Source: Didymella arachidicola (Eukaryota; Ascomycota; Dothideomycetes; Pleosporales; Didymellaceae). Taken from it: DNA of 64,000 nt. The stretch's first letter is position 1. Each line of letters begins with the position of its first letter. The position numbers and the translations under genes are program-made. The notes under the pieces are model-generated. The model did no database searches and was not told where the DNA came from. It saw only the letters and a program-made list of their open reading frames with translations. The stretch is from NCBI GenBank assembly GCA_016630955.3, contig CM049993.1, positions 310,001 through 374,000 on the forward strand, read 5' to 3'. Shown piece by piece: positions 44,669 through 56,692 of the stretch.

Positions 44669-45777
44669 ATGGTACGTTCACTTCATGGAAAGCAAATTGA
44701 GTGTACTAACAGTGGTCAGGCACGCACTCGTGCTGTTGACGAAGGTGCAAAGAAGCGAAGAGGGCGACTGCCGGGGAGCCGCAACGGCGGCGTCTCTAAG
44801 GGTCGAGTCGCGAAACCTGTAAAAGCGCCCAAGAGCCACAAAGCCAGGAAGGAGAAGAAAAAGTCGCAACGAAATGACGAAGAAGACGAACTTTCGACTG
44901 TTGCGCCAATACAAGAGCGGCTCTCGCAATCCTCCCAACCGCACAAACGCAAGGCCAAAGTAGACGAGATCGCCGGAGAGCCTACAAAGTCGCAGAAGAA
45001 GTACGTGCAACTGGAGCAGAAGACGAAACGGATACCGCAGGATATCGTTGAGACATGGTCGCATCTCCCACAGAGCGCCTTGGAGCAGATAACTACCGTC
45101 ATTAAGGATGCGAAGAAGGACATTGCGAATACACAGCGGGACGAACGCAAGGTCATGGCTGCGCACAATTCTCTTAATCCCCTGGTCAAGAGATTGATCC
45201 GCCAACTGTCCACGTCCAGGATACCTCCGCAGGCTAGAGATATCCACTTCAACACTGACAAGCTCACGGAGCGCAATAGCCAGGTTTGTCGGCAGGTCAC
45301 GACAGCACGTCATTCGGCGCAGCTTCTCAACGAGCAGGTCAAGGTCACGCAAGATCTTTTGACCAAGGACGAGAAGATTCTGGATGAGTTGAAGAGTGAT
45401 TCAAGGAAATGGAAAGCTGAGTGGAAGCATCAGGGAAAGCAAGGACGGGTATGTTTTGCCCATTGAGAAACTACGACTTATATGCTGAACGCAAATAGGT
45501 CCATCCTCTCCTGCTCGAGAACGACGACGTGTCGATCAATGGAGATGGTCCCGATGGTATTCGCCTGAGACTAGCTACCAATATAGACACATCTTTATTC
45601 GATGTGCCCGACGCCGAGCTTGCACCTATCATCGAACAACTTCGGCGCAGTTTAGAGAACATGCATGGAAATCATGCGCAGGTTGAGGGCATCGACGAGG
45701 CAATGACACGCGCGCAGATGGCACTAGACGACGTACTCTTCGGGCATGCCAGTGCACAGCAGTACGCTGCGCTGTGA
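44669..45777 (+). CDS. fta7: CENP-Q/Fta7-like kinetochore subunit
   Basis: Inner-kinetochore (CCAN/COMA) subunit partner of CENP-U, linking centromeric chromatin to microtubule binders. Three exons, 44669-44671, 44720-45448 and 45499-45777, encode 336 residues. The first exon is only the ATG: GTACGT follows directly, and the 48-nt intron ends at GGTCAG with a TACTAAC branch, giving MARTRAVDEGAKK. Upstream in the same frame there is a stop. The N-terminus is a basic KKRRGR..KARKEKKK tail; the middle, about 110-250, is the conserved CENP-Q helix (IPQDIVETWSHLPQSALEQI, then RDERKVMAAHNSLNPLVKRL) with coiled-coil LLNEQVKVTQDLLTKDEKIL. The C-terminal exon is an acidic, amphipathic part. The fit to fungal Fta7 proteins is good although the family diverges fast. 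Confidence 0.78.
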
Positions 45778-46607
45778 GCTATTGAATGCAGGTCCGGTCT
45801 ACACTTGGGGCGTTTCAGGAGTTGCGATGGCCCTACCCTAGTGCGCATATATGATGTGAGCGTTCAGCGATGCAATGAACATGGGAACAGATGCATTCAT
45901 TGGGATATCACGAGGCGTTCGTGGGATTGGCGCTCCTGCTTTGGGATACGAGCTCTGTGCGACGGGGACGATCTGCGTACACCTGTGGCCTCATACGCTT
46001 CCAAGCTGCGTTGTGATGCAAGAGGTGAAGTCGCCACATCGCCATGCACGTATCGATGATAGCAATAATAGAACGAGCGCAATGGTCGCCGGAAATTTCG
46101 CATGTATATCGACTGCAGGTGTAGACAGCCCAAGCTGCTGTGCACTATTGGTTCCATATGTACACGTGGTGGCCCACACACTCCAGTCCATGCTGCTGGA
46201 CACTAGTCATGATGCCCCTGGGCGCCGCGGCTCTCCGGTGAGTCCTGCGAACTCAGCGTTGCCCAGCCCGCCGCCGTCCGCTCTGATGGTTGACAGCGGC
46301 GACAAGGCGCTTTGGCGCCCGAGCGCAAGTGTTCAACCCCGCCACTAAGGCACATTTGCGGAGAAAACGAGTTCCGGTTTCTCCTCTTGAGCGTCGGCTA
46401 ACCACGCGACCATGAACATTCACTGATCGACATCCATATACCGACTCAGCTATTATCTTCAACACACGCTGCGGTGTGACCCAGGGACGTGCTCCACTCG
46501 CCAGCTTATTTTACTTCTTTTGGCGTTCGCACGTGTAAGAGACCCATCCGTACGACCTCAAAGCGCCCAGCCTTCAGCTCTGAAACCCGCCCACACCACT
46601 ACGGTTG
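45778..46607. other. intergenic between CENP-Q and the AcuK/ERT1-like gene
   Basis: Promoter of the regulator gene. A 158-codon frame (45875-46348) has no protein family signal and is treated as chance. Confidence 0.4.
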
Positions 46608-48552
46608 ATGCCGGAGGCTGCGCGAAGATCCAATGGAGCAGCCTCGCCTAACATGACAAGTGCCAAAGAAGCAGACCAGGGGAAAGATGTCCCCACGTCA
46701 AATGTGCCCAAGAGTAGATCACCGTCCAAGGACAAGTCCTCATCTGCGCCGGGGTCTGACGCGCCCGCGCGGACCTCAAAAAAGCGCAGGAAGGTCAATC
46801 ATGGTAAGTTCTCCATGCTGTGCACTGTTCGTGCTTTGAACAACCTTTTGCTAATCCTGATGCCTCCAATTAGCATGCATATATTGCAGACGTTCGGTAA
46901 GCCGCAGCCGTCTTCCTGGCACCAAAACATGGCGTGCTGTTGCGTCACAGTCTTTTCAAGATATTTGCTAACATGCCAACGATAGCATATGACTTGCGAC
47001 CTAGTAAGTGGACCTAAGTATCTTGCTCCCCTCTCCGATACTAACTTGGATCTCTTACAGGAGCGACCATGTACGAGATGCCTGAAGAGAAACATCGGGC
47101 ACCTCTGCCATGATGAACCTCGTGAAGGCGTAAAGAAAGCTAAATCAGAGCCTGAGAACGGCAGCGCGCAGACTGAAGGCCCCAAAGGCGGTGCATCTGC
47201 TTCTGACGCTGCCGTGCATGCCATCACCCAGCAAATCAGTGCCCCGGACGCCGGGCTGAATCTGAGGCCACCTCACCTGCCTCCAAACAGGACTGATAGT
47301 ACGTCTTCGATCACGCAGGCTGAGCCCGTATCCACGCCACAGCTACCTGGCATGGCGTCTGCGAACCAGCCTTGTAAGTCACACATGCTCCTAGCTCCAC
47401 TCGCACTGAAAGTCCGCCAGTCATGAATTACGATGAGCTTCTCACTACATCCCAAAATAACTTCCAGGACATGCACCATTTTCATCCATCATACATGTTC
47501 AACACATCAGAGGTCAGCAATGAATACAACCTGTTCAACGACTTCCTGAACAACAACCTGATGGACGACGGCTCTTTCTACGGTGGTAATGACCTCCATA
47601 CACTTTTCTCTGATGCCTCTTTGATGAATCCAATGGGAACTATGACCAACAACACCGCCTTCGATCCGAGTCCATCAAGAAACACCCAGCTACTGCCTCC
47701 ACCCGCTCAGACTACTGTCAGCAAAACACATCAAAGGCCGTTCAACAGCGCAAAGGCAGATAACAAAGCGCGAGAGAGGTACCTCATGGCCGCCGCCGAT
47801 CCAGCTGGCAACGATAGTCCCGAGGAGCGCATGAACAAGCTTCTTAAGGCCAAGATGGATGCCGGCTTGCTAAAGCCTTTTAACTACGTCAAAGGTTATG
47901 CGAGGTTGAACCAGTATATGGAACAAAACCTACAACAAATCTCGCGAGTACGGATACTACGACAGCTGGACAGATTCAGACCAAAATTCCGCGAACGTGT
48001 GTCGAAGTTGACCGACATGGAACTGGTGCGGGTTGAGATGTGGTTTGACAAGAGTCTCATGGAGTATGATCGCGTGTTCGCCAGTATGGCGATACCCGCG
48101 TGTTGCTGGCGAAGGACGGGCGAGATCTACAGAGGGAATAAGGAGATGGCACGTCTAATTCACGCGCCAATGTCAAAGCTACGAGATGTGAGTGTACCCC
48201 AAGTCTGTTCGATTGCGCATACTGAGACCAGTTTCAGGGCAACATCGCGTTGCATGAGATCATCGCCGAGCCTTCGCTGGTTTCCTACTGGGAAAAGTTC
48301 GGCGCGATCGCCTTCGACCACACCCAGAAGGCCATTTTGACAAGCTGTTCTCTCAAGAACCCCGATCCGAACTCGAAAGACCCTGAGATTCGATGCTGCT
48401 TCTCCTTCACTGTGAAGCGAGATATGTGGAACATGTGAGTGTTGCAGATCGCGTCCTCAAGATGCTTACTAATGGACCTTAGACCTGCATTGATTGTTGG
48501 CAACTTTCTACCGATTACAGAGCCCATTTCTGGACCCTTACCAACTTCTTGA
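46608..48552 (+). CDS. ERT1: Zn2Cys6 transcription activator of gluconeogenesis (AcuK/ERT1-like)
   Basis: AcuK/Ert1-type regulators activate gluconeogenesis and nonfermentable-carbon genes. Seven exons (46608-46803, 46874-46896, 46986-47003, 47061-47373, 47421-48187, 48238-48434, 48483-48552) give 527 residues. The zinc cluster spans exons 1-4: ACIYCRRS, HMTCDL, then ERPCTRCLKRNIGHLCHDEP, i.e. Cx2Cx6Cx5Cx2Cx8C. Exons 2 and 3 are just 23 and 18 nt. The C-terminal PAS-like half has FRPKFRERVSKL, MEYDRVFASMAIPACCWRR, YRGNKEMARLI and the downstream HEIIAEPSLVSYWEKFGAI. The last exons are joined in consistent phases and end GPLPTS. Start is ATG 46608; the longer frame begins one codon earlier with TTG. 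Family assignment is firm, the exact paralogue (AcuK or AcuM type) less so. Confidence 0.85.
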
Positions 48553-48904
48553 TACCGCGCAAGGCGCATGGAATGTAAAGATACCAAGTTCTCTTTCTGG
48601 ATGAAGCATGAATGCTGTGTGCACAATGCGCCGGCGTTCATCAGGAAAGGGTGTCCCATAAGGTCGCCGGCCCGGTCGTTGCATTGCATGGCCGTCTTCA
48701 CGTATACCAACTGTATTGTTCTTTTCATGTGCTGCGGCTCAAACACATTCCTTCCTCTTTCTCCGTGTCCCTTAACTTGGGCTCCGTGATATTTTTCGAC
48801 TAGCTTTGTTGATAAGCCCGCAAAAGGCAGGCACAACTGCACGCATCGCCTTTCACGGCAGCGTCACCTCACCAATCCACCGCCCCTTGGCCTGCAGTTG
48901 CAAT
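48553..48904. other. intergenic, promoter of SPO22
   Basis: 352 bp between two same-strand genes, without a supportable open frame. Confidence 0.4.
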
Positions 48905-51900
48905 ATGGCGCCGCGTCAGCCTGCAGTAAGGACTGAGCGAGAGAACAGAGTCAAGACTGTCATTTGTGAGTCTACCTTATCAGCTTGTCCAACGCATGTA
49001 ATGACAGCCTACAGCGTTTGCCTCTAGCCTCACTTCACGCCTTGACAAGCCCCTTGAGCCAGCACTATCCGCAGATCTGCGAACGAACATTCGCCACCTA
49101 CCACTTCCTGCGTCACAATCCGTGACCGTAAAGCGCGATGAGCTCGACAAACTAGGCACTGAGCTCTGGAATTTATCCACTCGCCTGCGCCGCAACCAGC
49201 CTGCACAGAGCTGCAGAAAACAGGAGGACCAGGATCTATCCAGCAGCATCGTCTGCGCCTTACGTGCATATGCTTTCCTCCTACTCGACTCGGCTGGCAG
49301 CCACTCGGTGAAGGGACAGGAACGTAAATCCTGCATTCGACTCATGAGGATTGCGCTGAAAGCAGCGAAGGTTTGCGTGCTGGGACAGGACTTGGAGAAT
49401 GCTATGCGAGTGCTTGAAAGTGCTGCAACGTATGAAGATGTTTTGGCCAATGCGGGACAACACGACGACAGTGACGAGGGCGGCCTTGCAAAACGTCTGC
49501 GTCTGGAGTATTATGCAGTGCGAACTGCTCTGGTATAGCAATTCCAGTGCTGCTTCCAAATCTGTACACTGATCTCTTTGTAGGCCTTCCGTCAAGACCG
49601 CCTAGATATGGCAGAACATATGTTTGCGAAGTGCAAGCAGGTCGATGGCGCTCACGATCCGGAAGCTGCAGAAGGTCTGGCCGATGTGTTCTACGAAATT
49701 GGGAAGCGGGCTCTCACGAAACGACACTACGAAGCCGCAGTAAAGTGGTTAGAGCGTGCATGCGATATGCTTGGAGAACAGGATCTGGCTATGATCAGCG
49801 CTGGGGCTGGCGAGCTCAGATTATGTATATACCAAGGCCTCGGTAAGTTTGAAAGTGTAACAGTATGGTTGTCTCTGACACTGAAGACAGTCCAGGCGCA
49901 TATGAAGCTGGGCAAGGCCGAAGCAACCGATCAAGCCTGGCAATTGATGAAGCTCTTGGAAGCTGATTACGGAGACAAGTTGGTTGTCTCGCTGCTGAAG
50001 GTCGAGCTCCTTTCAGCCGCAGAATCCGTGGATGCGGCAGAGTACTATGCCGGTAAGTCTACTACAGGTGTCGGCGTTTGTACTGATCAGAACAGTTCTC
50101 TCTCGAATGATTCGGACGATCGTGCTCAATGAGATCAATTTCAAGACTCTGATACATCACATACACAAGTTGAAGGATCTCAGGTACGCATCAAATCTAC
50201 AGTCGAAAAACTCTGTGCTGATATCAAGCAGCAATATGTATGCATGCAAAGCGCTGGATGAGCTGTTGAAGTCCCGATTAATCATAGACGAGCACGGATC
50301 GTGGATTGAGAAAGTAGTCATCACTCGCGTCTGGATCAGCACGAGCGATGCTCATGCTGGGAGTGCTCTTGAACAGCTGCAACATATTTTCGACCTTCTG
50401 ATACACGAGTCCAATTTCACGCTCTCGGCGCCAGCAATACATGCTACGCAAACACTATTATGGAGGAAGGTCGAGGCCGCAACAGGGCAAGAGCAGGATG
50501 CTATGACTGCAGCTTGGTGTCAACTCTGTCTACATCCCGTACTCGAGAAAGCGGGTGCTCAGAACAAAGTCAAAATCACCAGGTGTGGCCATTCGATGCA
50601 TTATCCGCAGCAGTCACTAATTGATCTCTCGAAGAAAGTTGGTGCAATGCGCGCTGTCGCGTCACGACTATCCTGCTGCTCACGAAGCGTACAGTAAGAT
50701 CCCTGATATCGGTCGAGATGAACCTGTCACTAGGTATCTCATGTACAAAGTCGGACTCAAGAGTGGAGACACATCATTTGGTAAGTGAGTCTTTACCGGC
50801 CACGGTTTTACAAGCTTACGATCCTAGCCGCTGAATGCCTAGATATGGTGTGTCGGAGCTCAGCAAAGGATGCAACACTTCTCTACGCTTGTGCAATGGA
50901 GGCACAGAGTGTAGGCAACAAGCGACAGACGATCAGCGCACTCGAACTAGTTTTGGACAAGTACGATTGCGCTGCACCAGCTGGGGTTCATATGCCTGCA
51001 CTCCTACGGTAAGTAAGTCAAGGATACTCAAACATAGTCGATCTGACCGGGACAGGGTCACGCTGCGACTTCTCCAGTCCCAGCTCGCCAAAGGTAACGC
51101 AATCGACCACGATATCCTAAACCAGATCTGTAAGATCTTCGAAGGGGCCATCAATCAGGCCGAAGCATCTCGACGCAGGCCTAACACGCCTGAACAGCGA
51201 CTTTTTACTGAACTGGAGCTTGAGTGGTTTTCCAAAAACTCGTACAACTTTTCGCTGAAGCACTGCGCTGAGTTACCACCGCAGAATACGGTCAGATTAC
51301 TGAGCGTCTGCGCGAAAGTAAGGGACACCTGTATGGCTTGCCACACTAGTCACTGACTGACACAGTTCATCAATTTACTTGCAGAGCAAGAGCATGACCA
51401 GTCAACAGCAGCTGGCGATCTTGCTTTGCGGCTTGCTTTTTGCGAGTTCCTAGCTGCATGTACGTATACCACATTGGCTCGAGCGGAGGACAACCAAGAG
51501 TCTATAGTAAGTTTCATGGCTTTTCCAAAAGATTATCGAGCCTGACAGCTTAGCTTCAGCATTATGTTGAAGTACGCAGGCATTGTCAGGCATTTCACCG
51601 CGCCGCACTGGATTGCGTGAACAAGCTGAGTGGAGCAGCGCAAGATGATATCCTGTCAAAGCAGCTGCAAGTTGTGAAATTAGAACTTGAGGCAGCACTC
51701 AAGCTGCAGAATTGGGATGATCTAGAGGGCCTATTCGAGCAGTGCTGGAATTACAAAAGCGCGGATCGATACGAGACACTCGCAGACCTGGTGCTTGTCA
51801 TTCACTCGTGTCTTGTCCAGGCAGAAATCGATGCATCGTATCAGAGCAGTAGGTGTCTGGCGAGCTTACACAAAGGCGGTCCTGACTCGTTTCCAGAAGT

Positions 51901-52442
51901 GCTGGGAATGCTGCAGAAGATCATCAATCTCACGTCCCGGCAGAATGGCAATGACGTCGTCAAGCTATCGCGCTGGCTTCGATGCCTCTTCAATCTCACG
52001 CTTTCCCTCGATGAAAAGATCAGTCTCAAATGTCTAGATCAGGTCACACAGATTGCAGCGAAGAAACAAGGGGTACGTTCCTTCTCTCGATTCAACTCCA
52101 TCCTTATCATTGTCTAAGCACATTCAGCGTCCGTATCGAGCCGGCACCTCGATGGCAATTATGGCGACTCCGCCACCGTCCAGTCCTGTAAAAGTCAAAA
52201 CTGACATAGACTCTGCTGACGAAGAACCCTGTCAGCAACCTGATCATTATCCAAAAACGGAGCTCGAATGGATGGCTACCTCAGCCTTCAACCGCAGCAT
52301 CGACAACTACGTTGCAGACGATGACGCGAATTGTAAGCTCTGGGCTGAGAAGGCCATGACAGTTGCGCAGTGGCTCGAAGACGAGGGTCAATTGCGAAAC
52401 ACCCTGATGGAGAAATACGCGGCGCTGCAGCTCGAGAAGTAA
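48905..52442 (+). CDS. SPO22: meiosis-specific TPR protein SPO22/ZIP4-like
   Basis: Spo22/Zip4 is the synapsis-initiation-complex subunit needed for crossover formation and synaptonemal complex assembly. Twelve exons (11 introns, 43-55 nt) encode 998 residues: 48905-48965, 49015-49532, 49584-49842, 49891-50052, 50096-50183, 50232-50582, 50635-50780, 50828-51008, 51056-51317, 51366-51506, 51560-52072, 52128-52442. The family domain is seen in AEHMFAKCKQVDGAHD, GLADVFYEIGKRAL, HYEAAVKWLERA, MTAAWCQLCLHPVL and VTRYLMYKVGLKSGD. The C-terminus has YPKTELEWMATSAFNRSIDN, the ending typical of Spo22. Every splice restores phase. The intron 50184-50231 is 48 nt and stop-free, so retention would add 16 residues. 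The gene converges with the coiled-coil gene (about 90 bp). Confidence 0.85.
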
Positions 52443-52530
52443 GCAGTATTTTATACAGCTTCGCAGGGCTTGGTCGAGTTTGAACTTGTCAACGTAATGA
52501 GGAGCTACGAAGAGCTCAAAGGTGAAGCTG

Positions 52531-54324
52531 TCATCCAACGCCGCAACACACTTTCGCTTTGAAGATGATGTTCTCCACATCAATTCCTACCTTCTGCAGA
52601 CATGGAAAAACGCAAAATGCCAAGTCATGGTGAACAACATGCCCCTCATTGTCGTCGTCCCCAGACTCCTCCAGATGGCTGATTGACTCCATTGCCTGCT
52701 CATCGAAGTGCTGCTGTGTCTCTCGAAGCGATTCATAGAAGATGATGTTGTAGCTTGCTTTCTGGAGATTGATTGTACGCTGGAGATCCGCGGCTGCGCT
52801 CAATATGCTGATCAAGGCCGAGCGAGCACTTGGAGCAATGTCCATAGATGATATCGACAACATGACATGCTCCAGTTCAACAGCCAAAGTAGCAAGCCGT
52901 TGGTTTCTCCAATTGTACAGTGCTGCCGCTGGCGTGCATCTCTCCACCACTTGCAAGGTCACACGCTTCCATTCTCGGACATCGACACCGCTGGATTGCG
53001 CACTTTCTGCGAATGATCGAAGTCCGATGTAAAAGCCTTGGTCTGGCATACCCACAAGAATAGGCTCATCGAAGATCCGCTTAAGGATTCTTGATACAAC
53101 CGCTTGGTAAAACGGCAGTTTGTCTACCATATTGATGGTCTCAAAGTCTTGCTTAATAGCTCTGAGCAGTCTCACGCTCGCCTCCGGAAGCTCAGTAAAG
53201 TTCATCTTCGATCGCCGGAAGTTGCTCACAACCCACTCCCTGACTCGATTTGCTAGCTGCGAGAACTCCTCCGCAAGCTCTGCGTCGCTGACTTGCGAGT
53301 CTGTGCGTGTGAGAGTAGAAATGCTAGACTTGAGAGACAATAGTTGCTGGAGCCGCGCGTGCGACTCCTTCTCAGCTTCATGAAGGCGTAGGGTCAGTGC
53401 GTCCCAGTCCGAGTCGCTGTGCTGCGGTTCGAGACGAGGGCCCTGGGCAATGAGTTCAGCGAGGCGGTGGCACAGGCCTTTGTTCTGAGCCAAAAGGTCT
53501 TCATATCGACTATGCTCGTCAATTAGGGTCTCGTCGTCGGCTTCGGTCTGCATCTCAGCATCTTCTAGGGGTGCCAGACGCTGCACTTGGTATCGCGAGA
53601 CTTCAGCGGATGCTTGTGCATCTTGCTTCACACGGTCAAGTTCATGTCTCAGATCTGCAACCTCTTCCTTCGCAGCTGCGAGTGACTGTTCAAGCAGCGC
53701 CAGGCGGTCGTTCTCCTGCGTAGAAGGCTTGTGACGGTCCAGTGATCTTCTTCCCTCTTGAGCAGAGCGTTTTCGTTGCTCTGGCGACCTCCTGCTGTCT
53801 ACAGCGATGGCTGTATTCGCGATAGCAGTGTTGAGTCTGCCACGTGCGCCATGGCCAGGAGATGCAGGTGTCTCGGTTGCAGGTGCAACCGGAGCGTTCA
53901 ACGACGCATCATTTCCGTCATCCTTCTCCTTCGACGACGCGCGCAGCATATCATGGAACGAGTTTTTATGCCTCTGTACCTCATCTTTCTTCGCCTTTGA
54001 CGCGCCAACAGCTGCCTTCGGAGGCGCACTTGTAGCTGGCGGCGAAGACGACTTGCCCAAAGTCTTTGAGATTAGCTTTCCTCCGCGCTTTACGCTGAGT
54101 CTGCTGGAAAGATCTGCTCTAGTCAGTTCCGCTCCAGACCAATGCACCACTTGTGTGACGTCGACACTGACCTGAGCTTCTCTTTTCCATAGCTTGAGAC
54201 ACCTTCCAGCAGAATTAGGGTACCATGTCACGAACACCAACCATTTCTGGCTTTCTGAAAGATATGACTGCAGCACTGAATACTCTGAAGTTGTTGCCTG
54301 ATCAGTATGGCGAGGGATGACCAT
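52531..54324 (-). CDS. coiled-coil protein of unknown function
   Basis: Single exon, 597 residues, starting at ATG 54324 (the preceding frame codon is TTG). The N-terminal 50 residues are hydrophobic-aromatic (SESQKWLVFVTWYPNSAGRC), the next 150 are Lys/Ser/Ala-rich and disordered (KRKR-like patches), then heptad coiled coil (LLEQSLAAAKEEVADLRHEL, YEDLLAQNKGLCHRLAELI). The C-terminal half is a helical domain (FRRSKMNFTELPEASVRLLR, DVREWKRVTLQVVERCTPAA) that resembles the conserved part of an uncharacterised fungal protein family. No membrane or catalytic motif. I cannot name a function; a nuclear or cytoskeletal scaffold is possible. Confidence 0.75.
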   Translation of the reverse strand: MVIPRHTDQATTSEYSVLQSYLSESQKWLVFVTWYPNSAGRCLKLWKREAQVSVDVTQVVHWSGAELTRADLSSRLSVKRGGKLISKTLGKSSSPPATSAPPKAAVGASKAKKDEVQRHKNSFHDMLRASSKEKDDGNDASLNAPVAPATETPASPGHGARGRLNTAIANTAIAVDSRRSPEQRKRSAQEGRRSLDRHKPSTQENDRLALLEQSLAAAKEEVADLRHELDRVKQDAQASAEVSRYQVQRLAPLEDAEMQTEADDETLIDEHSRYEDLLAQNKGLCHRLAELIAQGPRLEPQHSDSDWDALTLRLHEAEKESHARLQQLLSLKSSISTLTRTDSQVSDAELAEEFSQLANRVREWVVSNFRRSKMNFTELPEASVRLLRAIKQDFETINMVDKLPFYQAVVSRILKRIFDEPILVGMPDQGFYIGLRSFAESAQSSGVDVREWKRVTLQVVERCTPAAALYNWRNQRLATLAVELEHVMLSISSMDIAPSARSALISILSAAADLQRTINLQKASYNIIFYESLRETQQHFDEQAMESISHLEESGDDDNEGHVVHHDLAFCVFPCLQKVGIDVENIIFKAKVCCGVG

Positions 54325-54639
54325 CAATACGTAGTCCAGCGGGGCTGCGGCGTAGCCACACGCGACTGTTGATCGACCGAACCCCGGCTGGACGCCCTGT
54401 CTATTGCTTGCTGCCCGCCCCAGGCTTCACTTACGCCCAAGTGAGCTTCACGGGTGCCTGAACTCTGCAATGCCTCTCAGGCTGCCATTTACTTGACCTC
54501 GAGGTCTTTGCGCTCGTTCAGCTGATACCGAACCTGCTCGCAATTCCTGCCTGCCGGCTTATTCGACCCCGCAACGCGTCTAGCAGCAACGCCAGTCTAT
54601 TACGCGCCTGCCTGTTGCTACCGATCTTCGTGAGAGGAG
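54325..54639. promoter_or_regulatory. divergent promoter, coiled-coil gene and Hsp70-like gene
   Basis: 315 bp between two divergent ATGs; no clear element named. Confidence 0.45.
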
Positions 54640-56692
54640 ATGAGCACATCGATTCCTTTTCGGGGAGCCAATGTTCCCTTCGCGTTCAATCCAGGATCCA
54701 ATGCGAACCTGGCGAGTGGAACAATCGGCGCTGCCTCATGCTCGACTGTGAGCGCTACCCAGGATCGCTTGATAGTCGGTGTCGACTTTGGTACAACATA
54801 TAGTGGTAAGTTGCGCAAGTACACTGGGTGAATTCATGCGGCGGCTGATATGAAAGGCGTGGCTGCTGTTTATTCAGCGACTCCGGACGACATCGACATC
54901 ATTAAGACCTGGCCCGGCGGCAATGGTACGCTGTACACAAATCGCCAAACGATAGATTCAAGTACTGACGCCTGCCAGGCATCACCTCAGACAAAGTGCC
55001 GACCGAAATCGGCTATACCGAAGTGCAGCCATCGAACGGCTCCACGTCGTCCCTCGATACCTCGACGAAGCCCGCAGCCAACATCAAATGGGGGTTCCAG
55101 TTCAAGCCCGAAGAAACGCGGCTTCGATGCATAAAGCTTTTTCTCGACCGAAATCAAAAGCTCCCTCACTTCGTCTCGCCGCTTGAGACAGCAGCACAGC
55201 TCCGCAAGTATGACAAGACGGTCAACGAGGCTGTGACGGATTATCTGTCGCAAATCTACAAGCATACAATGGAATCTTTGACGAAGCGGTACGGAGAAAC
55301 ATTCATGAGTTTGACGAAAGTGCAGTTTGTCTTGACTGTACCAGCTGTCTGGTCAGACTCCGCTAAAGATGCTACGCTGAAAGCCGCTGAGAAGGCCGGC
55401 ATGGGTACCAGGCATGATCTGAAGATCATCTCTGAGCCCGAAGCTGCAGCTGTCTACACCCTGAAAGCTATACAGCCGAACCACTTGAAGGTTAGCGACA
55501 ACTTCGTTGTCTGCGATGCTGGTGGTGGTACAGTCGATTTGATCGCATACAAGATCACACAGCTGGCTCCTCTTCGAGTTGAGGAAAGCGCAGTGGGGAC
55601 GGGCAATCTATGTGGCTCAGCTTTCCTCAACTATCGCTTCGAAGACCACGTCAAGCAACGCATTGGCACGGAGCGATACAATTGGATGCGTGAGAAGAAA
55701 GCTAAGACGTGGAATATGGGCTTGAAATACTTCGAGGAGTTTGTCAAACGAAACTTCAATGAAGAAGAAGATTCAGAAGTGAATGTCCCCTTCCCTGGCC
55801 TACCTGACGATGAGGCGGCAGGCCTTGATTCCGGCTTCCTTGTCATGAGCAGCGAGCAAGTCAAGAGCATCTTCGACCCTGTAGTGCAGGAAGTCATCAG
55901 TCTTGTGGAAGGTCAGGTGGACACCATTCGATCCAATGGCGGCCTGGTCTGTGGCATTGTTCTCGTAGGAGGCTTCGGCCAAAGCAACTACTTGTATGCC
56001 CGCATGAAGTCACATTTCAATAGCGCACCGCCTCCGCCTTACTCGGAACGACCAACTCACGCAATCGCCATGACTGCCTCACAATCTGTCGAGATCTACC
56101 ATCCTCTTCATGCTTGGACAGCGGTAGTAAGAGGCGCAGTACTTCGAGGTTTGGAAGGCAGTATGGTAGTCAGCAGGAGAAGCCGATGGCACTATGGCAC
56201 AAGCTATGCCACTGTATTCGACGAGGCAAAACATCCCATCTCTGACAGATATTGGAGCCCACTCTGGGAAAGGTGGATGGTGAGTGATCGTATGCAGTGG
56301 CATATCGCAAAGGTTGGTTTGTAAGAGTTGGGGAGAAGATCTACACTGACATTAAGCAGGGTGCTCAAGTGTCAGAATCGCAGCCCATATCATTCCACTA
56401 CACACGCAACTTCCGACCGGGTCAGTCATTGATCGTCGAAGACGACCTCATTGCCTGCGATATGGATGTCGCACCAGACTCATTTCGTAAAGGACTCATC
56501 AACGTATGCACACTTACGACGGACCTGAACACCGTGCCGAAATGCCTCTTTACACGCCTGACAACAACCAAGGGCGTCGAATTTGACAACCTGGACTTCA
56601 CGCTGGACATGCGAATAGAGAGTGCAGGTCTAGTATTTGAGCTCAAGGTTGACGGTGTCAGGTATGGAGGTGTACAAGCAAAATTCCATTGA
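54640..56692 (+). CDS. Hsp70-like ATPase (actin-like fold) without a canonical substrate-binding domain
   Basis: Four exons (54640-54805, 54857-54925, 54979-56312, 56360-56692; introns 51, 53, 47 nt) give 633 residues. The ATPase shows phosphate-1 VGVDFGTTYSG, phosphate-2 VVCDAGGGTVDLIAYKI and the adenosine motif VLVGGFGQSNYLYARM. The third intron (56313-56359, donor GTTGGT, branch CTGAC, acceptor AAGCAG) is needed because otherwise the frame ends in TAA; joining WHIAK to GAQVSESQP restores a fitting frame. The C-terminal 110 residues form a beta-like tail with no lid helices, so this belongs to the fungal Hsp70-like proteins and is not a chaperone of the Ssa/Kar2 type. The N-terminal 45 residues are a Ser/Gly-rich extension. 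Function unknown. Confidence 0.85.

Noticed and set aside
45875..46348. 158-codon plus-strand frame between CENP-Q and the AcuK-like gene
   Set aside because: No family features, no splice partner, and position in a promoter.
56297..56340. Apparent frameshift in the Hsp70-like gene
   Set aside because: An intron (56313-56359) with a proper branch point and acceptor restores the frame, so no mutation is needed.
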